Assembly: GCA_016928975.1 (NCBI GenBank)
Contig: JAFGJR010000260.1
Coordinates: 1 to 20,583 of the forward strand
DNA: 20,583 bases
DNA from: Sedimentisphaerales bacterium
Lineage (GTDB): Bacteria > Planctomycetota > Phycisphaerae > Sedimentisphaerales > SG8-4
Reading direction: 5' to 3'
This document shows positions 9,713-17,750 of this stretch, one piece after another (position 1 is the stretch's first letter; every line of letters starts with the position of its first letter). A program made the translations under genes and the position numbers. The notes beneath the pieces were generated by a model, which was not told where the DNA came from, searched no databases, and saw only the letters and a list, made by a program, of their open reading frames with translations.

Positions 9713-10657
9713 CTACGCCCGCTCGGGCTCGCGCAGATTTGCGTACAGGTCTGTGGACAGGTAGCGTTCGCCGGTGTCGCAGATGAAGGTCACGATCGTC
9801 TTGCCCTCATGTTCCGGCCGGTGCGATAGCTGCACGGACGCCCAGACATTGGCGCCGCTGCTGATGCCGCCCAGGATACCCTCTTTGGCGGCGAGCACCC
9901 GGGCAATCTCCAAGGCATCGTCATTGGACACCCGGACGACCTCGTCGATCAGCTTGGTGTCGAGAACTTTGGGGATGAAGCCGGCGCCGATGCCCTGAAT
10001 TCTGTGGGGAGCCGGCTTGCCGCCGGAGAGGACAGGCGAATCTGCGGGCTCCACGGCCACAATCCGCAGATCGGGGTTCTTGGACCGCAGGACCTGGCCA
10101 CACCCGGTGAGTGTGCCGCCGGTCCCTACGCCCGACACCAGGATGTCCACGCGCCCATCGGTGTCAATCCAGATCTCCCGGGCGGTGGTCTCGCGATGGG
10201 CCTGTGGGTTCGCCGGGTTCTTGAACTGGTTGAGCATGACGGCGTTGGGGTTCTCGGCGAGGATTTGCTCGGCCTTCTGTATGGCACCGGTCATGCCCTG
10301 CTCGGCCGGCGTCAGAATGATCCTCGCGCCGAAGATCTGCAGGAGCCTTCGCCTCTCTACGCTCATGGATTCGGGCATCGTCAGGATCAGCGGGACGCCC
10401 TTGGCGGCACAGATGAACGCCAGACCGATGCCGGTATTGCCGCTGGTGGGCTCGACAATGACGGTGTCGGCTTTGATGCGGCCCTGCTCCTCGGCCTGCT
10501 CGATCATGTACTTGGCAATGCGATCCTTGACACTGCCACAGGGGTTCTTCGATTCCAGCTTGGCCAGAATCTCCGCTTTGCCCGATCCGAGCTTGTTGAT
10601 CCGAACGAGCGGCGTGTACCCAACGGCCGCCGCGATGTCTTCAAATACGGCGCTCAT
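9713..10657 (-). CDS. cysK: Cysteine synthase A (O-acetylserine sulfhydrylase)
   Basis: 314 residues, standard length. A PLP enzyme making cysteine from O-acetylserine and sulfide. NPCGSVKDR carries the PLP lysine K44; PTSGNTG (70-76) binds the substrate carboxylate; GVGTGGTLTG (around 177) binds the PLP phosphate; ISSGAN lies near the end. The start at 10657 is set by GGAGG six bases upstream; twelve further in-frame codons upstream are unlikely to be translated. It is the second gene of the operon, 32 bp after the regulator and 44 bp before cysE, so the enzyme pair that can form the cysteine synthase complex is co-expressed. Confidence 0.96.
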   Translation of the reverse strand: MSAVFEDIAAAVGYTPLVRINKLGSGKAEILAKLESKNPCGSVKDRIAKYMIEQAEEQGRIKADTVIVEPTSGNTGIGLAFICAAKGVPLILTMPESMSVERRRLLQIFGARIILTPAEQGMTGAIQKAEQILAENPNAVMLNQFKNPANPQAHRETTAREIWIDTDGRVDILVSGVGTGGTLTGCGQVLRSKNPDLRIVAVEPADSPVLSGGKPAPHRIQGIGAGFIPKVLDTKLIDEVVRVSNDDALEIARVLAAKEGILGGISSGANVWASVQLSHRPEHEGKTIVTFICDTGERYLSTDLYANLREPERA

Positions 10658-10689
10658 AGTCGCCTCCGAAATCGAATGCTGGACTCCCG

Positions 10690-11121
10690 TCAAATCTGAT
10701 AGTCACTTCCACGGGTCTTTGTTCTCTTGACGAGATCCTCAAGTGTAATGGCATCCAGAACGCTGTGGATCGCCGCTTCGACCTCCACCCAGATTTCCCG
10801 GGCCACGCAATCCGCCGAGCGTTTGCAGCAGTCTTCATCTTCCACGCACTCCGTCGTGGTCACCGGGCCTTCCAAACAGCGAAAGACTTCGCCGAGCGTG
10901 ATCTGGTCGACGGGTCGGCCAAGGATATAGCCCCCCTTGGAGCCTCGAACGCTTCGCACCAGCCCTGCCGAGCGAAGCAGACCCATCAACTGCTCCAAGT
11001 ACTTGATCGAGATGTCCTGGCGTTCCGCGATCGCCTTCAGTTGAAGCGGCCGGCTGCCTTCATACTGAGCCAGCTCGATGATTGCTCGAATCCCATACCG
11101 CGTGCGCGTCGACAGCTTCAT
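10690..11121 (-). CDS. Rrf2-family regulator with IscR-like cysteines
   Basis: 143 residues. The N-terminal winged helix (MKLSTRTRYGIRAIIELA, then ISIKYLEQLMGLLRSAGLVRSVRGSKGGY) is typical of Rrf2 proteins such as IscR and CymR. C92, C98 and C105 are spaced nearly as the [2Fe-2S] ligands of E. coli IscR (92, 98, 104), and C99 is an extra. It may therefore sense Fe-S status; sensing cysteine through CysK, as CymR does, is the alternative, given that cysK is the next gene. The start ATG has AGGAG ten bases upstream; the frame is open for 17 more codons, but that would run across the operator. It leads the operon and probably represses it by binding its own promoter. Confidence 0.92.
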   Translation of the reverse strand: MKLSTRTRYGIRAIIELAQYEGSRPLQLKAIAERQDISIKYLEQLMGLLRSAGLVRSVRGSKGGYILGRPVDQITLGEVFRCLEGPVTTTECVEDEDCCKRSADCVAREIWVEVEAAIHSVLDAITLEDLVKRTKTRGSDYQI

Positions 11122-11134
11122 GGCCCTGATTCTC

Positions 11135-11163
11135 CTACTATTCCTACTACTTTTGTATAGTAG
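11135..11163. promoter_or_regulatory. Candidate Rrf2 operator: palindrome plus extra half-site
   Basis: CTACTA (11144-11149), eight bases, TAGTAG (11158-11163) form a perfect inverted repeat. A third CTACTA (11135-11140) sits nine bases before the first in direct orientation. The block lies between the predicted -10 and the start codon of the regulator, where a bound repressor would stop transcription. That the Rrf2 protein binds here is inferred. Confidence 0.6.
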
Positions 11164-11191
11164 AATACGCACATGCGGCGGGTATGTGCAA
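11162..11191 (-). promoter_or_regulatory. Predicted promoter of the rrf2-nifS operon
   Basis: On the minus strand TTGCAC (11191-11186) and TATTCT (11167-11162) are spaced 18 bp. Transcription would start near 11155, inside the candidate operator. The rrf2 ATG follows about 35 bases later. No other good promoter was seen within the operon. Confidence 0.45.
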
Positions 11192-11298
11192 GGAAAATCC
11201 CAGAGAAACTGCGGCGATTCGCAGGCACGCCGGGCATCTCGGATTCCCTGAAGGAATCGGAGAGACCTTGTTGCGACAACTCCGGCCGTCCGTGCCGG

Positions 11299-11328
11299 TT
11301 GACAGAGGGTCAGTGGGTCCTATATCAT
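11299..11328 (+). promoter_or_regulatory. Strong promoter candidate about 310 bp ahead of xth
   Basis: A consensus TTGACA (11299-11304) is followed by TATATC after 16 bp (11321-11326), or TATCAT after 18 bp (11323-11328). If used for xth it gives a leader of roughly 280 bases. It is divergent from the operon promoter. Confidence 0.45.
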
Positions 11329-11613
11329 CGCGATGAATGGCATGATGGGCTGAATCGGGAACGACACGAATGGCCAAAGGCGTGAAGAGGAAGGTCGTCC
11401 TCATTTCCTCCGTCCCCCGGGGAGATGCGGCATCGCGACATTGACCTCAGATCTCGTCGCGAGCACCGCCGCGCCAGCGAACAGCAAGCTCGGGCCGGAG
11501 AAGGAGCGCGGGTGTCCGAACGCCCGCCTGCTCGAACCGGTCGCGCGAACCCCGGACGGAATCGAGGCGACGGTGCATAAGGAGGAGGTCCCGCGAAGCC
11601 GGACCGGCGAGGC
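11329..11613 (+). other. Long leader or gene-free region before xth
   Basis: No convincing gene was found in the 490-bp gap between rrf2 and xth. There is an ATG at 11370 opening a 24-codon frame (MAKGVKRKVVLISSV... then stop), with only a weak ribosome site. GAGGA/TCCTC pairings around 11387-11402 could make a small hairpin. A strong GGAGGAGGT at 11581-11589 lies about 25 bases before the xth ATG, too far to serve it, and has no start codon at normal spacing. The stretch may be an untranslated leader, a small RNA, or the remnant of a gene. Confidence 0.3.
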
Positions 11614-12384
11614 ATGAAAGTAGCCAGTTTCAACGTCAACTCGATCCGGGTGAGGCTGCCCCTCGTGCTGGAATGGCTCCGGCAGAACCGGCCGGACGTC
11701 CTGGCCGTGCAGGAGACGAAGGTCCAGGACACCAAGTTCCCGGAGGCCGCGTTCGAGAAGGCGGGGTATCGGTGCGCCTTTCGCGGCCAGAAGGGCTATA
11801 ATGGCGTAGCCCTGATCGCCGTGCCGCACATGTCCGACATGGAATTCGGATTGCCGACCCAGCCGCGAGATGAGGCCCGCCTGGTCAAGGCGCGCATCGG
11901 CGACGTCACCTTCGTCAATACATATGTGCCTCAGGGCTACCTGCCCGCTTCGGACCGGTTCCAGTACAAACTGGAGTGGTTTAACCGCCTTCTGGACTAC
12001 TTCCGCTCGACGTGGCGGCCGACGGACCTGGTCCTCTGGATGGGCGACCTGAACGTCGCGCCGCTGCCCATCGACGTGTACGATCCCGTGCGGCTGCAAG
12101 GGCACGTCTGCCACCGTCCCGAGGTCCGCAGCGCGCTGGAGCGGGTCGTGCAGTGGGGTCTGATCGACGTGTTTCGCAAGCACTGCCCGGAGCCGGGCCA
12201 GTACACGTATTGGGACTACCGGCCGGGCAATCCCTTCAAACACAATCACGGCTGGCGTCTGGACCACATCCTGGCCACCGCCCCCCTCGCACAGCGATCT
12301 GTCGCGTGCTCCATCGACAAGGCGCCGCGTGCGGCCGAGCGGCCCAGCGATCATACCCCCATCGTCGCGGAGTTCGATCTGTGA
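11614..12384 (+). CDS. xth: Exodeoxyribonuclease III
   Basis: 256 residues, a full-length member of the ExoIII branch of the AP-endonuclease/EEP family. It cleaves at abasic sites and removes nucleotides 3' to 5' from duplex DNA in base-excision repair. Active-site residues match: N7 (FNVNS), E34 (QETK), Y104, D145 and N147 (GDLNVAP), D217 (LDHI), D246 and H247 (SDHTP). The N-terminus MKVASFNVNSIR is the family's usual one, so the start is safe despite a poor ribosome site (GAGG only one to two bases ahead). It stands alone on the plus strand and converges on the beta-helix gene. Confidence 0.95.
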   Translation: MKVASFNVNSIRVRLPLVLEWLRQNRPDVLAVQETKVQDTKFPEAAFEKAGYRCAFRGQKGYNGVALIAVPHMSDMEFGLPTQPRDEARLVKARIGDVTFVNTYVPQGYLPASDRFQYKLEWFNRLLDYFRSTWRPTDLVLWMGDLNVAPLPIDVYDPVRLQGHVCHRPEVRSALERVVQWGLIDVFRKHCPEPGQYTYWDYRPGNPFKHNHGWRLDHILATAPLAQRSVACSIDKAPRAAERPSDHTPIVAEFDL

Positions 12385-12394
12385 GGTGCGCGCG

Positions 12395-12418
12395 TTGACA
12401 GTGTGTTCCGGGTGTCAA
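12395..12418. terminator. Weak inverted repeat between convergent genes
   Basis: TTGACA (12395-12400) and TGTCAA (12413-12418) flank a 12-nt loop in the 38-bp gap between the stops of xth and the beta-helix gene. It could serve either strand, but there is no T-run and the stem is short. Confidence 0.25.
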
Positions 12419-12422
12419 GTCA

Positions 12423-14726
12423 CTACTCGATGGTGACTGTGTCCGCGGCGCTGAAGTACTTGCCGTCCTTGAGTCGACCGACGATGCGAATCTCGGTCGG
12501 TCCGTTGGTCGGGATCGCGGCCATCACATCCGCCCGTCGGAACGCGCCCTGGGCCAGCGAGTCGCCGCTGAGCCAGACGAAGGCACTCTGCCTGACCGCC
12601 GGGATTCCGCCTGGGAACAACCTCAGCGGCTCCGCCATGTCGAAGTCCCTGGGGTACTTGCCTTTGGGCAGGACGGTCAGCGCGATGATGTCCTGGCTGC
12701 TGTTTCGCAACATCCTCCTGGGGGATACGAACGTTCTCGTGCTGGTCACCAGCGTGACCGTGGCGGTCGCCTTGTCGGAGGCAGTCTGACCCGTCGGATC
12801 GTCGACCACCAGGTTGAAGTCGCACACCCCCACAGGCAATTCCACACTGTACCTGGCCTGGTCGCAGACCAGCTCGTCTTTGTAGTACCAGCGGAATTGC
12901 AGCGGCAGGCCTTCGGGATCGCGGGACCCACTGCCGTCCAGGGTCACGGCTCCTTTGCCGTCGTTGACAAGCGTGAAGCCCCAGACATCGAGACCGGCGT
13001 CGGCCACCGGCGGATCGTTTCGAAGCTCATACGCCCCCAGATCGACCGTGACTCCGGACACACGAGGTTGTCCGCCGAAGTCCGTGCCGTTCGGGTCCCA
13101 GACGGCCTCGATGCTGCCGGCATCCACACAGAGCGACGCCCACTTGAGGTGGTAGTCGCCATCCGTCCACACATCGTCACAGGGGTCGTAGGCCGTGCCG
13201 GCGGTGTCCCAGTTGCCGGCCTGGACGAAGCACGGGTCCACGTCAATGTTCCCCTCGCCCGCCCATCCGCCACGAATGTCGCTGCTGATGATCTCCACAA
13301 TCGCATCGCCCTCGGCACTGACGAGCGTTCCATCGCCCCACAGGATGCAGTTGCTCAGGTGCATCTCGCTGGCGCCCGACGTGATGAACAGGTCGCAGGC
13401 GAGCGCGCTTCCGGCGGCCGCCCAATTCCCGACGAAGGAGCACTGATTCACGTAGACGCTGGCCGCGGAGCCGTACAAGCCTCCGCCGCGGCCCCAGGTA
13501 GAGTCGCCCGTGCGGTTGCCGCTGAGGACGCTGTTGGAGATCAGCAGTTGCCCGCCGCCGTAGCCACAAACGCCGCCCCCCTGGAACTCGGCGCCGTTGC
13601 CGGTGACCAGACAGCGGCTCATGATCAGGTCGCTGCCCCGGTGGTAGTAGATGGCTCCGCCGGCCCACTGCGTCCAGTTGTTCGCCAGCGTGCAGTCGAT
13701 CAGGACAGGAGTGCACCGGCCGCTGCTGTAGAATCCGGCGCCATAGTAGTTGGCGCCGTTGCCCACGATCCGGCAGTTGCGAATGGTTGCGTTGCCGCCG
13801 TCGTTGTAGATGCCGCCCCCGCCGCTGGCGTCGTCGGGCAGCTCGTTGTCGATGGCAATGCCGGCGGTAATTGTGAAGCCGTCCAGCACGGCGCTGGAGT
13901 CCGTGCCGCTGATGGTGACCACGTGGCGACTGTTCTCGATGCGACTACGGTCTGTCACCATATCCACGAGGCGGGTGACTGGCTGGTCATCCCCGAAGAG
14001 GTCGCCGCTGAGAATCGTCTCGTGGGCGTGGACGTCACGGCTGTTGGGATTGATCCCTCGCCAGCCGGCGTAGCCCCCTTTGACGACCATGCCTGCCTTC
14101 AACTGGAATGTGGCGTTGGGATCTCCCCGCTCCACATCGACGCCTATGTCCGGTAGATAGGTGCCTCGGGCGACGCGAATCTCATTGCCTTCCCCCACAG
14201 CCATCAGCGCATCCTGCAGCGAGGGGAACGCGTCCTTCCAGGTCGATCCGTTCCTGGCGCCGGTGGCGCCAGGGTCCACATGGTAGACCGATGGAGCGCC
14301 GGCGTTGTTCCCCACGGTGAACTCGATTTCGAACATGGCGCCGGTGACGTTGCTGAAGAGCCGCCACGATCCCGCCTCCAGCGGACCGAAGGAGCCTGCC
14401 AGTCCACACACGGGGTTCCAGAACTCCGTGCAATCGTCGGTCGGCGGCGGCTCGAACCGCAGTTCAATCGTCCGGTCCGTATAGTCGACAAATAGCGTCG
14501 GCTTCCCACCCAGGCTCTGCTCTGCGACACACCGGGTGAGGTAGAAGCGCACCGGACCGGAGAATGATATCGTGTCCATGTCACCCGGGCGCGCGGGCTC
14601 GATGGACCAGGCGGACGAGCATGCCTGTCCCTGTACCCAGGACACCTCATTGGCGCGTCCCGCGGTGGCAAGAATGGCTGCCGCGACCAGCGAAGCCAAC
14701 AGAATGTCGGCACGGGTACTGAACAT
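12423..14726 (-). CDS. Secreted right-handed beta-helix protein with choice-of-anchor-Q-like motif and PKD-like domain
   Basis: 767 residues. A signal peptide (about 1-24) is followed by a beta-rich N-terminal domain (about 25-140). Residues 147-565 form a right-handed parallel beta-helix of the pectin-lyase/DUF1565 type. It opens with YHVDPGATGARNGSTWKDAFPSLQDAL and continues with rungs such as GGGIYNDGGNATIRNCRIVGN and GGAIYYHRGSDLIMSRCLV. It ends in VTVDLGAYEL (559-568), the signature of choice-of-anchor-Q proteins. A PKD-like domain covers 571-660 (PVADAG, LDGSGSRDPEG, FRWYYKD). A last beta domain (about 675-767) contains LPKGKYPRDFD and LKDGKYFSAADTVTI. No polysaccharide-lyase catalytic residues were identified, so binding or surface structure is as likely as catalysis. 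AGGAGA lies nine bases before the ATG. Confidence 0.85.
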   Translation of the reverse strand: MFSTRADILLASLVAAAILATAGRANEVSWVQGQACSSAWSIEPARPGDMDTISFSGPVRFYLTRCVAEQSLGGKPTLFVDYTDRTIELRFEPPPTDDCTEFWNPVCGLAGSFGPLEAGSWRLFSNVTGAMFEIEFTVGNNAGAPSVYHVDPGATGARNGSTWKDAFPSLQDALMAVGEGNEIRVARGTYLPDIGVDVERGDPNATFQLKAGMVVKGGYAGWRGINPNSRDVHAHETILSGDLFGDDQPVTRLVDMVTDRSRIENSRHVVTISGTDSSAVLDGFTITAGIAIDNELPDDASGGGGIYNDGGNATIRNCRIVGNGANYYGAGFYSSGRCTPVLIDCTLANNWTQWAGGAIYYHRGSDLIMSRCLVTGNGAEFQGGGVCGYGGGQLLISNSVLSGNRTGDSTWGRGGGLYGSAASVYVNQCSFVGNWAAAGSALACDLFITSGASEMHLSNCILWGDGTLVSAEGDAIVEIISSDIRGGWAGEGNIDVDPCFVQAGNWDTAGTAYDPCDDVWTDGDYHLKWASLCVDAGSIEAVWDPNGTDFGGQPRVSGVTVDLGAYELRNDPPVADAGLDVWGFTLVNDGKGAVTLDGSGSRDPEGLPLQFRWYYKDELVCDQARYSVELPVGVCDFNLVVDDPTGQTASDKATATVTLVTSTRTFVSPRRMLRNSSQDIIALTVLPKGKYPRDFDMAEPLRLFPGGIPAVRQSAFVWLSGDSLAQGAFRRADVMAAIPTNGPTEIRIVGRLKDGKYFSAADTVTIE

Positions 14727-14758
14727 CGTGACACGTCTCCTTCTGCGATCGACAGAGT

Positions 14759-14767
14759 CTTATAACA
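14759..14767 (-). promoter_or_regulatory. Extended -10 candidate for the beta-helix gene
   Basis: On the minus strand TG-T-TATAAG forms an extended -10 about 35 bases before the ATG. No clear -35 was found 17 bp upstream. Confidence 0.35.
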
Positions 14768-15053
14768 GCCCTATCGGCGATTTGGCGGCGGGACTTAATG
14801 ACAGGGTCAAGACACGCCGGCCTTTTCCAGAGAATCACCCGAGGACAATGAAGGACAGACGAATCCGACCGGGCTGGGTCCTCAGAAAGTGCCCGTCTCG
14901 CACATCTGTCAAGGATGAGAGCGAACGAGCGGACGAGGGCCGTTTGCCGGGAATCCCGACACTGAGGTACTACAGACCGCCGGCCACGGTTATCGGGCCA
15001 GCCACAACGAGCCCGTTGGCTGACGAAGGAGAGCGACCCGGGGAGGAGACAGC

Positions 15054-15082
15054 TTGAAGGAGATGCCGCCCGTGCGTATGAT
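15054..15082 (+). promoter_or_regulatory. Promoter of the AGCS symporter gene
   Basis: TTGAAG (15054-15059), 17 bp, TATGAT (15077-15082) is a good -35/-10 pair, giving a leader of about 75 bases. The rest of the 437-bp gap 14727-15163 holds no gene or strong structure that I can support. Confidence 0.5.
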
Positions 15083-15163
15083 GTCCCATCATCGGCCGTC
15101 ATGGGGGTTTGGCTCCCGAGCGCGCCGGACTCGGCTATTCGCTGCAGAGCATGGAGACCGGGA

Positions 15164-16744
15164 ATGCTGCAAGTGTTCTCCCACTGGATGCAGGTGATGA
15201 ACGGGATCGTGTGGGGTCCGCCGATGGTCCTTCTGCTCATCGGCACGGGTCTCTACCTGACGGTGCGTCTACGAGGCATCCAACTGCGGCGTTTCAAGCA
15301 CGGCATCGAGTGCATCTCCGGCAAGTATGACAACCCCCAGGAACAGGGCGATATCTCCCACTTCCAGGCGTTGTGCGCAGCCCTGTCGGCGACCATCGGG
15401 ACCGGCAACATCGCCGGCGTCGCCACAGCCATCGCGACGGGCGGACCCGGGGCCGTCTTCTGGATGTGGGTGACCGCGCTGGTCGGGATGGCCACGAAGT
15501 TCACCAGTTGCTCACTGGCACTGCGCTACCGCGTCGTGCACGCCGACGGCAGCGCCTCGGGCGGGCCCATGTACTACCTCCAGCGAGGCCTCGGACTCAA
15601 GTGGCTGGGGCTGCTGTTTGCGTTGTTCGCCGGCGTGGCGTCGCTCGGCATCGGCTGTGCCGTGCAGTCCAACTCGGTCGTCGATGGCCTGCTCACCGTG
15701 GTCCCCCAGAGTTGGCAGGCGGCCACGTTCGACGCCGGAATCCCCCTGCTGGGCGGCAGGGCAATTGTGCGGCTCATCCTCGGCATCGTCCTGGCCTTTC
15801 TCGTCGGCATCGTCATCATCGGCGGAATCCGGCGGATCGCCGTTGTGGCAGAGCGCATCGTGCCGTTCATGTGTGTGGCGTACATGCTCGCCGCCTTGGC
15901 GGTGCTTGCGATGAATCTCCGCGCGATCCCGTCGGCGTTCGCGCAGATCTTCCACTATGCCTTCTCGCCGGTCGCCGCCGGGGGCGGTTTCATGGGGGTG
16001 GTCGTAGCCAGTACGATCGAGAAGGGCGTGGCGCGCGGCGTCTTCAGCAACGAGTCGGGCCTGGGCTCCGCGCCTATCGCGCACGCCGCCGCCAAGACGC
16101 AGGAGATGATTCGGGAAGGCTTCGTGGCGATGCTGGGCCCGTTTATCGACACCATCGTCATCTGCACGATGACGGCGTTGGTGATCATCACCTCGGGCGT
16201 CTGGCAGGTCAAGAGCGACTCGGGTGAGCTGCTCTACGGCCCGGGCGGCAAGGGCATGCCCATGACGATATTCTCCGAGGGGAAATCGATCCAGGTGATT
16301 GGGACGGTTGTGGAGGGCCCCGAGCCGTTCCTCGATGGCCAGGGCCGGCCGTATGAGCTGCCGAACGGCTCGCCTCTGACCGCCGCCGCGTTCGAGAGCA
16401 GCCTGCCTCGTGTCGGGCACGTGCTCGTCGCGTTCGCCCTGGTCTTCTTCGCCTACACCACGATGATCGCCTGGTCCTATTACGGCGACCGCTGCTTCGA
16501 GTACCTGCTCGGGGCCAAGGCGATCACGTCTTATCGATACGTCTTTTGCGTATTCGCCGTACTCGGCGCGATCGGCGGACTCGACCTCGTGTGGACCGTC
16601 GCGGACAATCTCAACGCCATGATGGCCGTGCCGAACCTGATCGGCCTGCTGGGCCTCAGCGGAGTCGTGGCCAGAGAATCGGAAGACTACATCGCACGGG
16701 TCATCGTCCCCCAGCGCGCGCCTATCGTGTCCGCCGACCAGTAA
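15164..16744 (+). CDS. Sodium (or proton):alanine/glycine symporter, AGCS family
   Basis: 526 residues, an inner-membrane transporter with about ten or eleven hydrophobic helices. Family signatures are ATIGTGNIAGVATAIATGGPGAVFWMW (about 76-102), SGGPMYYLQRGLG (132-144), SNESGLGSAPIAHAAA (295-310) and the C-terminal AYTTMIAWSYYGDRCFEYL. AGCS proteins import alanine or glycine with Na+ or H+. Odd feature: a hydrophilic insert of about 57 residues (348-404) between the TSGVW helix and LTAAAF, where close relatives have a short loop; it makes the protein longer than the usual 450-480. The start at 15164 has GGAG seven bases upstream; the frame is open 21 codons further, but those codons do not look like a membrane-protein start. 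It converges on the next gene with 7 bp between stops. Confidence 0.93.
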   Translation: MLQVFSHWMQVMNGIVWGPPMVLLLIGTGLYLTVRLRGIQLRRFKHGIECISGKYDNPQEQGDISHFQALCAALSATIGTGNIAGVATAIATGGPGAVFWMWVTALVGMATKFTSCSLALRYRVVHADGSASGGPMYYLQRGLGLKWLGLLFALFAGVASLGIGCAVQSNSVVDGLLTVVPQSWQAATFDAGIPLLGGRAIVRLILGIVLAFLVGIVIIGGIRRIAVVAERIVPFMCVAYMLAALAVLAMNLRAIPSAFAQIFHYAFSPVAAGGGFMGVVVASTIEKGVARGVFSNESGLGSAPIAHAAAKTQEMIREGFVAMLGPFIDTIVICTMTALVIITSGVWQVKSDSGELLYGPGGKGMPMTIFSEGKSIQVIGTVVEGPEPFLDGQGRPYELPNGSPLTAAAFESSLPRVGHVLVAFALVFFAYTTMIAWSYYGDRCFEYLLGAKAITSYRYVFCVFAVLGAIGGLDLVWTVADNLNAMMAVPNLIGLLGLSGVVARESEDYIARVIVPQRAPIVSADQ

Positions 16745-16751
16745 GGCGTCA

Positions 16752-17750
16752 TTATTCGGATTGCGTGAACCAAAATGGGGCCGGCAGGTCAGCCATCGTT
16801 CTGAGACCGGGCGCGGCATTGAGGATCGGACGCACCATATTGAGCGTCACGGCACACGTGGCGATGTCACCATTGATGCCGCCGGCGATCCTGGAGGAGA
16901 ACGTCGGCTCGCCTTCGATCCGCACCTCATCGTAGGACTCGCTCTCGCCGACCGCGGCTTTGAACGTCAGCGTGATCACTTCGCTGTCCCCGACGAAGCC
17001 GCGTCCCACCTGGTAAACGCCGCGAGCCATCCCTTTGGCAATCGGCTTGTAGCCGGACGTGACCTCCTGCTCCGCCATTACCGGCTCCAGGTTCTCGGTG
17101 TTTCTGTCGAGCTTCCAACCGAGCTGTGCGGCGATGAAATCGATCGATTCGGGTAGGCCCACGTGCCGCAGTGTGCCCGTCTTGCCCTTGGCCTCGAATT
17201 CCGCCGGCGTCAGACCCGCCCCAATCTTCTGCTGGAACGGAACGCGACGGATCGAGGCGTCCTGGACCCGCCACACCCGCACGCCGGTGACCTTCCGGCA
17301 CAGACCCGTAAGAGCCACCGGAAGGAAATCCATCAGGTAGCCCGGGTTGACGCCCGTGCCGACGCAGGCGACGCCGCTGTCACGGCAGACCTTGTCGATC
17401 CGCCGCGCGAGCTCAGGCTGCGTGCGCCACGGGAAGAAAAGCTCCTCGGCGGTGGACACGATATGCAGCTTCGCCTCGGCAAGCTGGACCACCTGAGGCT
17501 CAAGCGCGGCCAGATTGCTGACCGTGGCAACGACGGCGACACTCGCCGATTTGCCCCTTGTGGCTTCGTCGAGGCGGCCCGAGACCCGGACGCCCAACGG
17601 TTCGATGCCGCACAACTCGCCAAGGTCTTTTCCGATCTTCGCCGGGTCGGTATCCACCGCCCCTACAATGCGAAAACTCCCGCGTGCGACCGCAGACCGA
17701 ACCATCATCTGCCCCAGGGGGCCGATTCCCACGTGAATGATCTCAATCAT
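16752..17750 (-). CDS. Dihydrodipicolinate-reductase-like NAD(P) oxidoreductase, 2,4-diaminopentanoate dehydrogenase-like
   Basis: 332 residues. The N-terminus is a Rossmann fold (VGIGPLGQMM at 7-16, VDTDPAK after strand 2). The second half has CVGTGVNPGYLMDFLPVALTGLC (129-151), the motif I associate with 2,4-diaminopentanoate dehydrogenase (Ord) of anaerobic ornithine breakdown and its relatives, rather than with true DapB. The reaction in that family is NAD(P)-linked oxidative deamination of an amino acid side chain. No other ornithine-pathway gene is in view, so the substrate is uncertain. The ribosome site is weak (AAGGG about nine bases upstream). Convergent with the amino-acid symporter. 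Confidence 0.72.
   Translation of the reverse strand: MIEIIHVGIGPLGQMMVRSAVARGSFRIVGAVDTDPAKIGKDLGELCGIEPLGVRVSGRLDEATRGKSASVAVVATVSNLAALEPQVVQLAEAKLHIVSTAEELFFPWRTQPELARRIDKVCRDSGVACVGTGVNPGYLMDFLPVALTGLCRKVTGVRVWRVQDASIRRVPFQQKIGAGLTPAEFEAKGKTGTLRHVGLPESIDFIAAQLGWKLDRNTENLEPVMAEQEVTSGYKPIAKGMARGVYQVGRGFVGDSEVITLTFKAAVGESESYDEVRIEGEPTFSSRIAGGINGDIATCAVTLNMVRPILNAAPGLRTMADLPAPFWFTQSE

Noticed and set aside
11370..11444. 24-codon peptide MAKGVKRKVV... as a gene
   Set aside because: The ribosome site is weak and nothing supports translation. Kept only as part of the unexplained gap.
11401..12354. 317-codon minus-strand frame
   Set aside because: Shadow of xth, which has all catalytic residues in the plus frame.
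12897..14156. 419-codon open frame on the plus strand
   Set aside because: Antisense to the beta-helix gene; its Ala/Val/Asp-rich composition mirrors the Gly/Asn-rich repeats on the other strand.
14572..15057. 161-codon plus-strand frame before the symporter
   Set aside because: Starts inside the beta-helix gene on the other strand, no ribosome site, and Arg/Pro/Thr-rich with no family.
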